From a bacterium BMS3Bbin03 (GTDB taxonomy: Bacteria; Zhuqueibacterota; JdFR-76; BMS3Abin05): DNA of 64,000 bases. The notes under the pieces are model-generated. The model saw nothing but the letters and a program-made list of their open reading frames with translations, had not been told where the DNA came from and searched no databases. A program made the translations under genes and the position numbers. The stretch spans positions 225,399 through 289,398 of the forward strand of contig BDTM01000128.1 of the NCBI GenBank assembly GCA_002898015.1, in the 5' to 3' direction. Positions 32,991-41,297 of the stretch are shown here, piece after piece; position 1 is the stretch's first letter; every line of letters begins with the position of its first letter.

Positions 32991-34319
32991 ATGGAAAATC
33001 AAATAAAAGATTCTGTTTTTCAGAAAAAGGCCGAACGGGTTTTATCAACCCTTGCCGAAGAATTTCAAACAACCGCGTTGTTAGTCAATTTAGAGGGGAC
33101 AATTATTTCTCAAAAGGGTCCGAGATACGGCCAGAAATATTTTTGTGACCGGCTCATGGAGGCCCGGCAGTGCAAGGAAATTGAACAGTCCGAGTACCGG
33201 ACGGTTGTGATGGAAGCCTGGCGCTGGGGTGAAGCTTACATTAGCCGCTGTGACTTTGGGGTGATCCGTATTTCGGTTCCCGTTTTGAGAGATAATAAGA
33301 TTATCGGCGGCATCATTTTGCGCCCCATTTTATTGCGTGAGCCGGCGAATCTGCCGGAGGGAATTCTGAAAAAATTCTTCAAACCCCGCACGCCTTTTTT
33401 TAATCGTCTAAAAAAAGACTACCGGGCCATTCCCATCTGGGACGAAGCCAAAATTTACCGCGCCGCGCATCATTTGTTTGAATTGGCGGAATCGATTTCC
33501 ACACCGGACTTCAAGATTTTACGCCATATTCAAAACATCCAGAAACAGCAAGCCAAAATTGCAGAAGAAATTCACCTGTACAAATCCGTTGGAAAAATTG
33601 AGAACATGCGTCTGCTGAATCTCATCTCTTACGATATCGAAAAAGAGCTGATCCACCGGGTTCGCCTTAGAGATCGTACGGGGGCAAAGGAGATCTTAAA
33701 TAAATTGTTGGGAATTGTGCTGCTAAAAGATCCCATTCGGGTGGATTTACTCAAGGCTCACATACTGGAATTGGTGGTGATCTTCACACGCGCGGCGGTT
33801 GAAGAGGGCGGAAATCTGGAAGATATTCTGGGAATGAAATACAATTTTATCGTGGAACTTTCAGATATCCAGAGACAAGAGGAAATCTGCTATTGGATTG
33901 TGCGGGTTTTGGACCGCATTATTGACAATATTTACGCCACCCGCAATGCCAACAATTATGAAATTCTTGAAAAGGCACTGCATTACATTGAGAAAAACAG
34001 TTCACTGTCCCTTACGTTGGAAAATGTCGCCAACCACGTGGCACTAAGTCCGTCTCATTTTTCGCATTTAATCAAAAAAGAACTGGGTTTTACTTTTGTG
34101 GACTATCTGACGCGCGTGCGCATCCAAAAAGCAAAGTCTCTTCTGCGCCAGTCGAATCTAAATATTACCCAAATTGCTTTTGAAGTGGGCTATCCGGATC
34201 AAAGTTATTTTACAAAAGTGTTCAAGCGCGTCGAAAAAGCGACGCCTAAATTGTACCGGAAATCCTTTGTCGAAAATCTGGAAGAAAAAATCGATTATAA
34301 TAACCGCTTTAAGTATTAG
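32991..34319 (+). CDS. PocR-domain AraC family transcriptional regulator
   Basis: A 442-residue regulator. Residues ~15-150 form a PocR sensory domain (cysteine-bearing FCDRLMEARQCKEIE, then ISVPVLRDNKIIGGIILRP). A helical middle region follows, then a C-terminal AraC-type double helix-turn-helix (about 335-435, ENVANHVALSPSHFSHLIKK, then ITQIAFEVGYPDQSYFTKVF). PocR-AraC proteins control corrinoid-linked catabolic clusters in several anaerobes. I chose the ATG at 32991, 17 nt after the previous stop; the frame is open upstream but overlaps the methyltransferase gene. It probably regulates the mtaC/RACo genes that follow and possibly mtaB. Confidence 0.9.
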   Translation: MENQIKDSVFQKKAERVLSTLAEEFQTTALLVNLEGTIISQKGPRYGQKYFCDRLMEARQCKEIEQSEYRTVVMEAWRWGEAYISRCDFGVIRISVPVLRDNKIIGGIILRPILLREPANLPEGILKKFFKPRTPFFNRLKKDYRAIPIWDEAKIYRAAHHLFELAESISTPDFKILRHIQNIQKQQAKIAEEIHLYKSVGKIENMRLLNLISYDIEKELIHRVRLRDRTGAKEILNKLLGIVLLKDPIRVDLLKAHILELVVIFTRAAVEEGGNLEDILGMKYNFIVELSDIQRQEEICYWIVRVLDRIIDNIYATRNANNYEILEKALHYIEKNSSLSLTLENVANHVALSPSHFSHLIKKELGFTFVDYLTRVRIQKAKSLLRQSNLNITQIAFEVGYPDQSYFTKVFKRVEKATPKLYRKSFVENLEEKIDYNNRFKY

Positions 34320-34420
34320 TAAGGGCCCGGCAAAATCGCAAGATTTTACCTAAAATTGACAATATATTTCAAGAATATTAGCCGTGAGATGATTACATTT
34401 CGTAAAGAAAGTGAGGATTT

Positions 34421-35059
34421 ATGGTTGCCTTTCAGAAAATTGCCGACAGCATTATTCTCGGAAATGCTAAATTGGCAAGAGATTTAACAGAACAAGCCCT
34501 TCAAGACGGGCTGTCTCCCCAAGAAATACTGGAGAACGGACTCATCGCCGGAATGAATGTGGTGGGAGTCCGGTTTCGGAAAAACGAAATTTATGTGCCG
34601 GAGGTTCTGATTTCGGCCCGTGCCATGAAGGCGGCACTCGAAAATCTCAGCCCAATGCTCACCCAGACGAAAGTGAAGCCTAAGGGAAAAGTGATTTTGG
34701 GCACAGTCAAAGGCGATTTACACGACATCGGCAAAAACCTTGTCGGAATGATGTTGGAAGGCGCCGGCTTTGAAATCGTTGATCTTGGAATCGATGTGAG
34801 CCCCGAAAAATTTGCAAGCGCCGTGGAGCAGGAAAATGCCAACATACTCGGTATGTCGGCGCTGCTGACTACCACCATGATCGGGATGAAAACGGTCATC
34901 GACACGCTTGCCGTGGGAAATCTTCGCGATAAAGTTCAGGTGATCGTCGGCGGAGCGCCCGTCACACAGCACTATTGTGAGGAGATCGGAGCAGATGGGT
35001 ACGCGCCCGATTCCGCCTCCGCCGTGGATCTTGTGAAAGCATTGCTCGATTCAAAATGA
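34421..35059 (+). CDS. mtaC: MtaC-like corrinoid protein
   Basis: A 212-residue methyl-carrier protein. An N-terminal helical cap (about 1-85) is followed by a Rossmann-like B12-binding domain. The cobalt-ligand motif DLHDIG is present with His101, followed by GAGFEIVDLGIDVSPEKFA, MSALLTTTM and VIVGGAPVTQHYCEEIGADGYA. It would accept a methyl group from MtaB and pass it to a second methyltransferase. GTGAGGA precedes the ATG. Upstream, TTGACA at 34356 could be a -35 element, but no well-spaced -10 is visible. The ORF ends in ATGA, overlapping a 27-codon frame that leads into the RACo gene. Confidence 0.92.
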   Translation: MVAFQKIADSIILGNAKLARDLTEQALQDGLSPQEILENGLIAGMNVVGVRFRKNEIYVPEVLISARAMKAALENLSPMLTQTKVKPKGKVILGTVKGDLHDIGKNLVGMMLEGAGFEIVDLGIDVSPEKFASAVEQENANILGMSALLTTTMIGMKTVIDTLAVGNLRDKVQVIVGGAPVTQHYCEEIGADGYAPDSASAVDLVKALLDSK

Positions 35060-35139
35060 CGCTCTCTGAAGACATTCAACGGGTTTTAAAACCGGTTGAG
35101 GGCGCCCGGAAGGTTCGACTGCAAGAAGACCGTCGATAA
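35056..35139 (+). CDS. Possible 27-residue coupled small ORF
   Basis: The ATG at 35056 overlaps the mtaC stop (ATGA). The frame MTLSEDIQRVLKPVEGARKV continues for 7 more residues and stops 2 nt before the RACo ATG at 35142, so it fills the gap exactly. It spans an imperfect 24-base palindrome (35076-35099). It matches nothing I recognise. It may serve only to keep ribosomes moving between the two genes, or be a gene remnant. Confidence 0.35.
   Translation: MTLSEDIQRVLKPVEGARKVRLQEDRR
35076..35099. other. Imperfect 24-base palindrome between mtaC and RACo genes
   Basis: TCAACGGGTTTTAAAACCGGTTGA is self-complementary at 11 of 12 paired positions. It could be a regulator site or an mRNA hairpin affecting the ratio of corrinoid protein to reactivator. 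There is no T-tract after it, so it is not a plain terminator. Confidence 0.45.
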
Positions 35140-35141
35140 AT

Positions 35142-37058
35142 ATGTCCGAAACTCTCGAGACTGTTTTTCACAATAAGTCGGTAGAAGAAAAATCCGTTAA
35201 AACCGTTACAATTGTTTTTCAGCCGGAAGGCCGCCGCGCAGAAATTGCCCATGACGGCACAATCATGGAAGCGGCTCTGAAAGTGGGCATCAACATTGTG
35301 GCGCCGTGCGGGGGCACGGGCGAATGTGGAAAATGTAAGGTTGAGGTTTTTAAGGGGCATATTCGGGAAACGCAGGCCGATAAAATCTGGCTCACGAAGC
35401 AGGAGCTGGAAAAAGGATTTCGCCTGGCCTGCACGGCAAAAGTCGATAAAAATATTGTTGTTCGGATTCCTTTTGCCACACGCCTTTTTTCGCAGAAAAT
35501 TCTCACATCCGGAGAAGGAGAGCCTGTTGAGCTGGACCCGGATGTCTATAAGTTCTTTGTCAAAATAAAACCACCGAGTGTGGATGATCCACGCGGCGAT
35601 TTTGAGCGCTTGTTGGACACGCTTGCGTTTGGGCGATCCGATTTTGCGATTGATCTCGATTTATTACCCCGCTTATCGATGAAACTACGGAACGCGGATT
35701 ACTCAGGAACGGTCACGTTTGTGGGGTACACTCTTATGGATTTCCAGCCGGAAGACACGACGGATCGCCAATTTGCCGTTGCTCTGGATGTGGGTACATC
35801 CACACTCGTTGGGACTTTAATCGATCTGAAAGCGGGCGAACAGGTGGAAATTGCATCCCGAATGAACCCACAGATGAGTTTTGGTGATGATCTGATTTCC
35901 AGAATCGACTACGCCGCCACACACAAATTGGGCACATTGGAGCTCCAGCGGCGACTCGCGGACACTTTAAATGAACTCATCCTGGAACTGGTGCAGAAAA
36001 AAAAGATTTCGCCTGAAGATATTTATGAGGTTGTGATGGTTGGTAACACGGTTATGCATCACATTTTCTTAAAATTAACGCCCGAATTTCTGGGACAATC
36101 GCCGTTCGCGCCGACGATTCAAAGCGCCGTTCGGATGCCTGCAAAAGACCTTGGCCTTAACATTCACCCCAAAGGTCAGGTTTACGCCTTTCCGAACATC
36201 GCCGGATTTGTCGGGGGCGATGCGGTCGGTGTGATTCTGTCTTCCGGAATTTTTGAGAGAAAAGGCGCGTTTCTGGCCGTGGATATCGGCACAAACGGAG
36301 AAATTCTGCTGTCCGTCGACGGCAAGCTCTTAACGGCTTCGGCTGCGGCAGGACCGGCGTTTGAAGGCGCCCGCATTTTTCAGGGAATGCGAGGCACAAC
36401 GGGTGCCATCGAGCGGGTACAGATCGAAAATGGGCACGTCCTGCTGGAAGTGATTGACAATGTGCCCCCCTGTGGTATTTGTGGTTCCGGCCTGATTGAC
36501 GCCGTCGCAGAACTGCGCCGGGCGGGAATCATCAACGAATCAGGCCGAATTGTGGATTTGTCTGCAGCCGGCAGCAAACGTTTTCCTGAACTGGCGAGCC
36601 GGATTATCGATCATTCACACGGAAAGGCCTTCGTGCTGGCAGCCGAAGAGGCGTCGGGAATTGAAGGGCCGGTTTTACTCACCCAAAAAGATGTCCGTGA
36701 ATTACAGTTGGCAAAAGCCGCTATTGCTACCGCCATAAAAATTTTACTAAAAGAGGGAAATGTGCGTGCGGAGGCTCTGGATGAGATTCTGCTGGCGGGC
36801 GGTTTCGGCAATTACATGGACCGGGTGAGTGCCATACGAATTGGTTTGATTCCTGCTGTGCCGGTGGAAAAAGTTCGATTCATCGGAAACGCGGCGAGTG
36901 CCGGCGCGCAAATGGCCGTTGTATCCCGGGCCGCCCGGCAAAAGGCGGAATCGATTGCCCGAAAAGCCCGTCACATTGAATTGTCCGTTCGGCCGGATTT
37001 CCAGGAAGAATTTATGGAAGCCATTTTTTTCCCGGAAACGGAAACAATAGATGTTTAA
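35142..37058 (+). CDS. RACo-type reductive activator of corrinoid proteins
   Basis: A 638-residue ATP-dependent protein that reduces inactive cob(II)alamin on corrinoid proteins back to cob(I)alamin. An N-terminal [2Fe-2S] ferredoxin domain has Cys56, Cys62, Cys65 and Cys97 (APCGGTGECGKC, then RLACTAK). A linker and middle region are followed by an ASKHA ATPase-like domain (about 200-610, ALDVGTSTLVGTLI, VGGDAVGVILSSG, AVDIGTNGEILLS, GPAFEGARIF, LLAGGFGNYMD). Size and order match RACo/DUF4445 proteins. It follows the corrinoid protein gene, its natural substrate. Confidence 0.93.
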   Translation: MSETLETVFHNKSVEEKSVKTVTIVFQPEGRRAEIAHDGTIMEAALKVGINIVAPCGGTGECGKCKVEVFKGHIRETQADKIWLTKQELEKGFRLACTAKVDKNIVVRIPFATRLFSQKILTSGEGEPVELDPDVYKFFVKIKPPSVDDPRGDFERLLDTLAFGRSDFAIDLDLLPRLSMKLRNADYSGTVTFVGYTLMDFQPEDTTDRQFAVALDVGTSTLVGTLIDLKAGEQVEIASRMNPQMSFGDDLISRIDYAATHKLGTLELQRRLADTLNELILELVQKKKISPEDIYEVVMVGNTVMHHIFLKLTPEFLGQSPFAPTIQSAVRMPAKDLGLNIHPKGQVYAFPNIAGFVGGDAVGVILSSGIFERKGAFLAVDIGTNGEILLSVDGKLLTASAAAGPAFEGARIFQGMRGTTGAIERVQIENGHVLLEVIDNVPPCGICGSGLIDAVAELRRAGIINESGRIVDLSAAGSKRFPELASRIIDHSHGKAFVLAAEEASGIEGPVLLTQKDVRELQLAKAAIATAIKILLKEGNVRAEALDEILLAGGFGNYMDRVSAIRIGLIPAVPVEKVRFIGNAASAGAQMAVVSRAARQKAESIARKARHIELSVRPDFQEEFMEAIFFPETETIDV

Positions 37059-37090
37059 CCGCGAAAATACCTGTTTAAAAAGGCAATCCA

Positions 37091-38179
37091 TTGAGAATTG
37101 AAAAAATTACGCTTATTCAATTGAAAGTGCCTTTAATAAGGCCGTTTCAAACCGGTCATGGTGTCCTGACTGAAAAAGAATTTATCCTGCTGAAAATATC
37201 AAGCGAAGGCTTAACCGGATGGGGAGAAGCCTCTCCGGAGACAGTCCCGTTTCAGGATATTGTGCTGGATTACAAGCGGAATCTCATTCCATTTGCCCTT
37301 CAGACGCCGTTTGAAAAAATAGATGATTTCAGCAGCCGGCTGTCGGTCATGAAAGCCGGCCCGGAGGCACGCGCCGGTCTCGAAATGGCCGTGTGGGATT
37401 TGCTGGCGCGGAAAGAGGGACAGCCGCTTTTCAGGTTTTTATCCGGCCGCCGCTTTCAGCCCGTTCGAACCGCCAGAATTCTCGACCTAAAAGATGAAGC
37501 GGCCTCCCTTCAAGCCGTTGAAAATCTGAAAAAAGCCGGGCACGAAGAAGTCGTGCTGAAGGTCACGCCCGGAACGGTCGATGCATTGGTTGCTTTGTTT
37601 GAGAAGAGCCGTGCCGGCATTGCCTTCATTCTGGATGCTGAAGGGACATTTTCAAAAGAAAACATCGGTCTTTTAGAAAAATTGAAAAAATATTTTACAA
37701 AATTTTTAGTGGATCCTTTTCCCCCCGAAAAATGGGAGGAGATTGCCTCCGTCGGAAATACATTAAATATTCCGGTGGCTTTAAAAGACGCCGTCACCGA
37801 TGTGCTGCAATTGGAAAAAATCGTGAAATCCCGGTTTATTAATCTCGTGTGCATCGATCCCTGGCGTGTCGGGGGTTTGTCTGCGGCCCGGCGTTATTTG
37901 GAAATGGCGGCCGGAAACAGCAAGCCCGGGTGTGTCGTTTCTCAATTTCATCTGGGACTGGGAACAGCGCAGGCGCTTGCCCTGGGGCCTGTTCAGACGG
38001 AAGCACTGCCGGTTTTAATGACGCGGCCGGAAGAAATCTTTGTGGAAGATGGGTTAATGGATGCTCTCAAAATCCAATCGGACGGAACGGTGAAACTTCC
38101 GGATGAACCCGGTACGGGAGCTGAAGTTGATGAAAACCGGTTGACTCATTTTAAAATCTTGGAAGAAGAGTACTGGTAA
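37091..38179 (+). CDS. Divergent enolase-superfamily protein (MLE/OSBS-like)
   Basis: A 362-residue capping domain plus modified TIM barrel, with the family openings PLIRPFQTGHGVLTEKEFIL and ARAGLEMAVWDLLARKEGQP. In muconate-lactonising/OSBS enzymes two lysines and three acids bind Mg2+ and do proton transfer. Here Lys157 (VVLKVTPG) and Asp182 (FILDAEG) are kept. The second metal ligand is Asp208 (VDPFPPE), the third region reads ALKDAVTD, and the second catalytic lysine is replaced by Asp256 (VCIDPWRVGGL). Classical chemistry is thus doubtful. It starts with TTG at 37091; no better start is near. It probably acts on a sugar acid in this locus, or is a non-standard member. Confidence 0.82.
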   Translation: MRIEKITLIQLKVPLIRPFQTGHGVLTEKEFILLKISSEGLTGWGEASPETVPFQDIVLDYKRNLIPFALQTPFEKIDDFSSRLSVMKAGPEARAGLEMAVWDLLARKEGQPLFRFLSGRRFQPVRTARILDLKDEAASLQAVENLKKAGHEEVVLKVTPGTVDALVALFEKSRAGIAFILDAEGTFSKENIGLLEKLKKYFTKFLVDPFPPEKWEEIASVGNTLNIPVALKDAVTDVLQLEKIVKSRFINLVCIDPWRVGGLSAARRYLEMAAGNSKPGCVVSQFHLGLGTAQALALGPVQTEALPVLMTRPEEIFVEDGLMDALKIQSDGTVKLPDEPGTGAEVDENRLTHFKILEEEYW

Positions 38180-38239
38180 TAAACAGGGCGTTACTGCCGC
38201 AATTAATTAAACTTCAATAGAATCTGATTTGGGAGGAAG

Positions 38240-39343
38240 ATGGAGCAGAAATCGAGAGCCATGGTGCTCAAAAATTTTAATTCTCCATTAGAGCTTCAGG
38301 AATTTCCGCTCGTTCCGCCGGCTCCCGGCGAAATTTTGGTGAGCATCGAGAGCTCCGGAATTTGCGGGTCTGATTTGTACATGTGGAAAGGACGCGATCC
38401 CCGAACGCCGCTGCCGATTATTCTGGGCCACGAAGGTGTGGGCAGGATTGAGAGCCTCGACCACGGGCGGAAAGATGTGCTTGGAAGGCCGCTTCACGCC
38501 GGTGACCGTGTCATCTGGGACCGCGGCGTGCCGTGTCTGAAATGCTACTATTGCCAGATCAAAAAACAGCCGTCTCTCTGCACGGCGCGTAAAATTTACG
38601 GCATCAATCTTTCCAGTGCAGAGACGCCTCATCTTCGCGGCGGTTACGCCGACCTTATTTACCTGTTTCCGGAAACCAAACTGATCAAATTGAATGACGG
38701 CCTCCCCCCGGAAATTTTTTCAGCCGCCGCCTGTTCCGGTGCCACAGCCGCCCATACGATTGAATTGGCCCATGTTCGGCCGGGGGACACCGTGGTAGTC
38801 CTGGGTGCCGGCTCACTGGGGTTGTTTGCAATACGAATGGCTCTGGACCGGGGAGCCGCTCAGGTGGTGGCGGTCGATATTGGGAAAAGTCTTCATAAAT
38901 TGGAAATGGCCGGACAGTTCGGCGCCGGGCACACGCTGATCTATGATGAAACCTCTCTCGAGGAGCGAACGGCTTTTGTGCGAAATATAACCGGCGGACG
39001 CGGTGCCGATCTGGTCATCGAAGCTTCCGGAGCGGCCAAATCTGTCGAGGAGGGGGTGCATTATCTGTCCCGCGGCGGTAAGCTTTTGCTCCCGGGGGCG
39101 GCTGTTCCCGTCGGTGAGGTGAAATTCCCGATTTATGAATCGGTAGTATCCAAAAATGTGACGATACAGGGTGTCTGGGTGAGTGACACATCCCACCTTT
39201 ATCAGGCAGTGGCTCATGTGGAAAAACATGCGGATTTGTACAGGAAAATGGTCACCGCTGTTTTCCCGCTGGAAAAAGCCAATGAGGCATTTCAATTCCT
39301 TTTGAATGAAAAGGCCATTAAAGTGGTGTTAAAGCCGGAATGA
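38240..39343 (+). CDS. Zinc-dependent medium-chain alcohol dehydrogenase
   Basis: A 367-residue MDR enzyme, NAD(P)-dependent. The catalytic zinc site is SSGICGSDLYMWKG and ILGHEGVGRI. The structural zinc loop has four Cys in GVPCLKCYYCQIKKQPSLC. The Rossmann domain has VLGAGSLGLFAIRMA. Sugar-alcohol or threonine/sorbitol dehydrogenase-type substrates are likely given the locus. TGGGAGGA precedes the ATG. The stop overlaps the start of the flavoprotein gene by 4 nt (ATGA), so the two are coupled and may act in sequence. Confidence 0.93.
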   Translation: MEQKSRAMVLKNFNSPLELQEFPLVPPAPGEILVSIESSGICGSDLYMWKGRDPRTPLPIILGHEGVGRIESLDHGRKDVLGRPLHAGDRVIWDRGVPCLKCYYCQIKKQPSLCTARKIYGINLSSAETPHLRGGYADLIYLFPETKLIKLNDGLPPEIFSAAACSGATAAHTIELAHVRPGDTVVVLGAGSLGLFAIRMALDRGAAQVVAVDIGKSLHKLEMAGQFGAGHTLIYDETSLEERTAFVRNITGGRGADLVIEASGAAKSVEEGVHYLSRGGKLLLPGAAVPVGEVKFPIYESVVSKNVTIQGVWVSDTSHLYQAVAHVEKHADLYRKMVTAVFPLEKANEAFQFLLNEKAIKVVLKPE

Positions 39344-41184
39344 ACAGGACGATTAAAACGATTCATCACACGTGTGACGTGTTGATTATCGGCAGCGGAG
39401 GGGCAGCCCTTCGCGGGGCAATTGCCGCCCGGGAAACGTTTCCGGATGGAAAAATTTGTCTGGTGACCAAATCCGGTCTTGGGCGGGGAAGTGTTACCGG
39501 CACTGCCGTGTCGGATCGCATGGCTTTTCACGCCACACTGCCCGACACAGCCCCCGGCGGGCCGGACAATTGGAGATACCACGCCGAGGATATTTACAAG
39601 ATCGGCGGACGGGTTTCCGACGGCGATTTAGCTGAAATCCTGGCGAAGAACTCCGGGCGTGCTCTGGAATATCTGGCCGGGTTGGGCGTCCCCTTTGTCC
39701 GAAGGGAAGACGGGCGGTTCGATCAATTTGTGACGGACGGTTCCGATTATCCCCGTGCGTGCTACACCGGCCCGGAGACGGCCATTGAAATCTCAAAAGC
39801 ACTTCGGGAAGAAGTCGGCAAACGCCCGGTTGAAATTATCGAAAATGTGATGATTTACAAACTCGTCACCCGGGACGGGAAAATTTCAGGCGCCTTCGGC
39901 ATAAACACGCGCGATCAAAACCCGGTTGTGCTGCACGTGTTTCAAACACAAACGATTTTATTGGGAACCGGCGGCGCCGGGCAGGTTTTTGAGCAGAATG
40001 TGTACCCGGCGGGAATGACCGGCGATGGATACTCCCTCGCTTACGAAGCCGGTGCAGAATTGGTGAATATGGAGTTCGAGCAAATCGGGCTCTGTTCGGT
40101 GAAAACGCATCTCGCCTGCTCCGGAAGTATGATGCGATCGATCCCGCGATTTGTAACGGAAGATGGTCAGGAATTTTTAAGCGGCCATCTTCCGGGCAAA
40201 TCGCACCGGCAAATCGCGGCGCTCATTTTCGGCAAGGGTGCCAACTGGCCGATTTCCGCCGAAAAAGAGAATACGGTCATTGACATCGCCGTTTTTCGGG
40301 AAATCGGAAAGGGACGCCGGATTTATCTGGATTATTCCGCCAATCCCGCAGGATTCGATTTTAATGCGTTTTCCGCACGCATCAAAGAACAATATTTTGG
40401 AGAAATTAAACAGGATCTCGGTGAAACGTCTCGAAAAGAAAAACCGTTGATGCGCTTAAAAGAGATTAACCCGGCCTCTCTGTCCTGGTTGAAATCACAC
40501 GGGGTGGATTTAGAGGCGGGAGAGAAATTGGAGATTGCACCGTCTATTCAGCATTTTCAGGGGGGTGTCAAAATCCGGAAACAGGGCAATACGTCTGTGC
40601 CCGGACTATTCGCCGCCGGAGAGTGCGCGGGTGGGCAGCACGGAGCAAATCGACCCGGCGGAAATGCGCTCATGGATTCTCAGGTGTTTGGGCGAATTGC
40701 GGGAGAAGCGGCTGCAAATCTGGCAAAAACACATCCTAAAACAGAGCTGAGTCCCGAAATCATTCAAAACGAAATTCAAGCGATAAATGAAATTCAATCC
40801 CGCTCAGGGGTGCCGGTTTCCCGGGCATGGGAGAAAATTCGAAGATTATCCTACAGAAATGCCGGTGTAATCCGTACGGAGGCCGGTCTGAAAGAGGCGT
40901 TGCGGGAATTGGGTCAATTGTCTGAGAAATCCTTTCAGGTCGATCTTAAAGGATTGTCTGGATTTTTTGAGAGCCGGTCGATCGGGATTGTGAGTGAGAT
41001 GATTTTAAGAAGCGCCTCTCTCAGAAAAGAATCTCGCGGCCCGCATCTCTTTTTTAAAAGCGGAGATGATCCCTGGCCGGAACCGGCCGGAGGCGAGGAA
41101 TGGGAGAAATATATTGTCCTCCGGAAAACAGAGGATGGAATGCGGTTAGAATTTCAAAAACCGGTTCCGCTGAACCCACGCTAA
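39340..41184 (+). CDS. FAD-dependent fumarate reductase/aspartate oxidase-family flavoprotein
   Basis: A 614-residue flavoprotein of the succinate dehydrogenase/fumarate reductase/L-aspartate oxidase family. The FAD-binding dinucleotide motif is CDVLIIGSGGAALRGAIAA (residues ~12-30). The second FAD motif is GQHGANRPGGNALMDSQVFG (about 430), preceded by SVPGLFAAGECAGG. The C-terminal helical domain is present. It lacks a signal peptide and haem domain. The partner iron-sulfur subunit is not encoded nearby, so it may be a soluble oxidase or an oxidoreductase for a sugar-derived acid. It is translationally coupled to the dehydrogenase upstream. Confidence 0.88.
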   Translation: MNRTIKTIHHTCDVLIIGSGGAALRGAIAARETFPDGKICLVTKSGLGRGSVTGTAVSDRMAFHATLPDTAPGGPDNWRYHAEDIYKIGGRVSDGDLAEILAKNSGRALEYLAGLGVPFVRREDGRFDQFVTDGSDYPRACYTGPETAIEISKALREEVGKRPVEIIENVMIYKLVTRDGKISGAFGINTRDQNPVVLHVFQTQTILLGTGGAGQVFEQNVYPAGMTGDGYSLAYEAGAELVNMEFEQIGLCSVKTHLACSGSMMRSIPRFVTEDGQEFLSGHLPGKSHRQIAALIFGKGANWPISAEKENTVIDIAVFREIGKGRRIYLDYSANPAGFDFNAFSARIKEQYFGEIKQDLGETSRKEKPLMRLKEINPASLSWLKSHGVDLEAGEKLEIAPSIQHFQGGVKIRKQGNTSVPGLFAAGECAGGQHGANRPGGNALMDSQVFGRIAGEAAANLAKTHPKTELSPEIIQNEIQAINEIQSRSGVPVSRAWEKIRRLSYRNAGVIRTEAGLKEALRELGQLSEKSFQVDLKGLSGFFESRSIGIVSEMILRSASLRKESRGPHLFFKSGDDPWPEPAGGEEWEKYIVLRKTEDGMRLEFQKPVPLNPR

Positions 41185-41297
41185 ACATAAAGCACTCAGC
41201 GAAGGCACAACCTTCACAAGAGATTTCCTTCTTTGTCTGCTTTGAGAGCGGCCCGGTGAATTTTACCGGTCATACAATTTAATGTTAAGGTGCGGAA

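Noticed and set aside
34356..34381. Sigma-70 promoter in front of mtaC (TTGACA then TATTAG)
   Set aside because: The spacer is only 14 nt and alternative -10 hexamers at 16-18 nt are poor, so support is too weak to list as a promoter.
39340..41184. Succinate dehydrogenase flavoprotein subunit
   Set aside because: No iron-sulfur or membrane subunit genes are adjacent; I kept only the broader flavoprotein family name.
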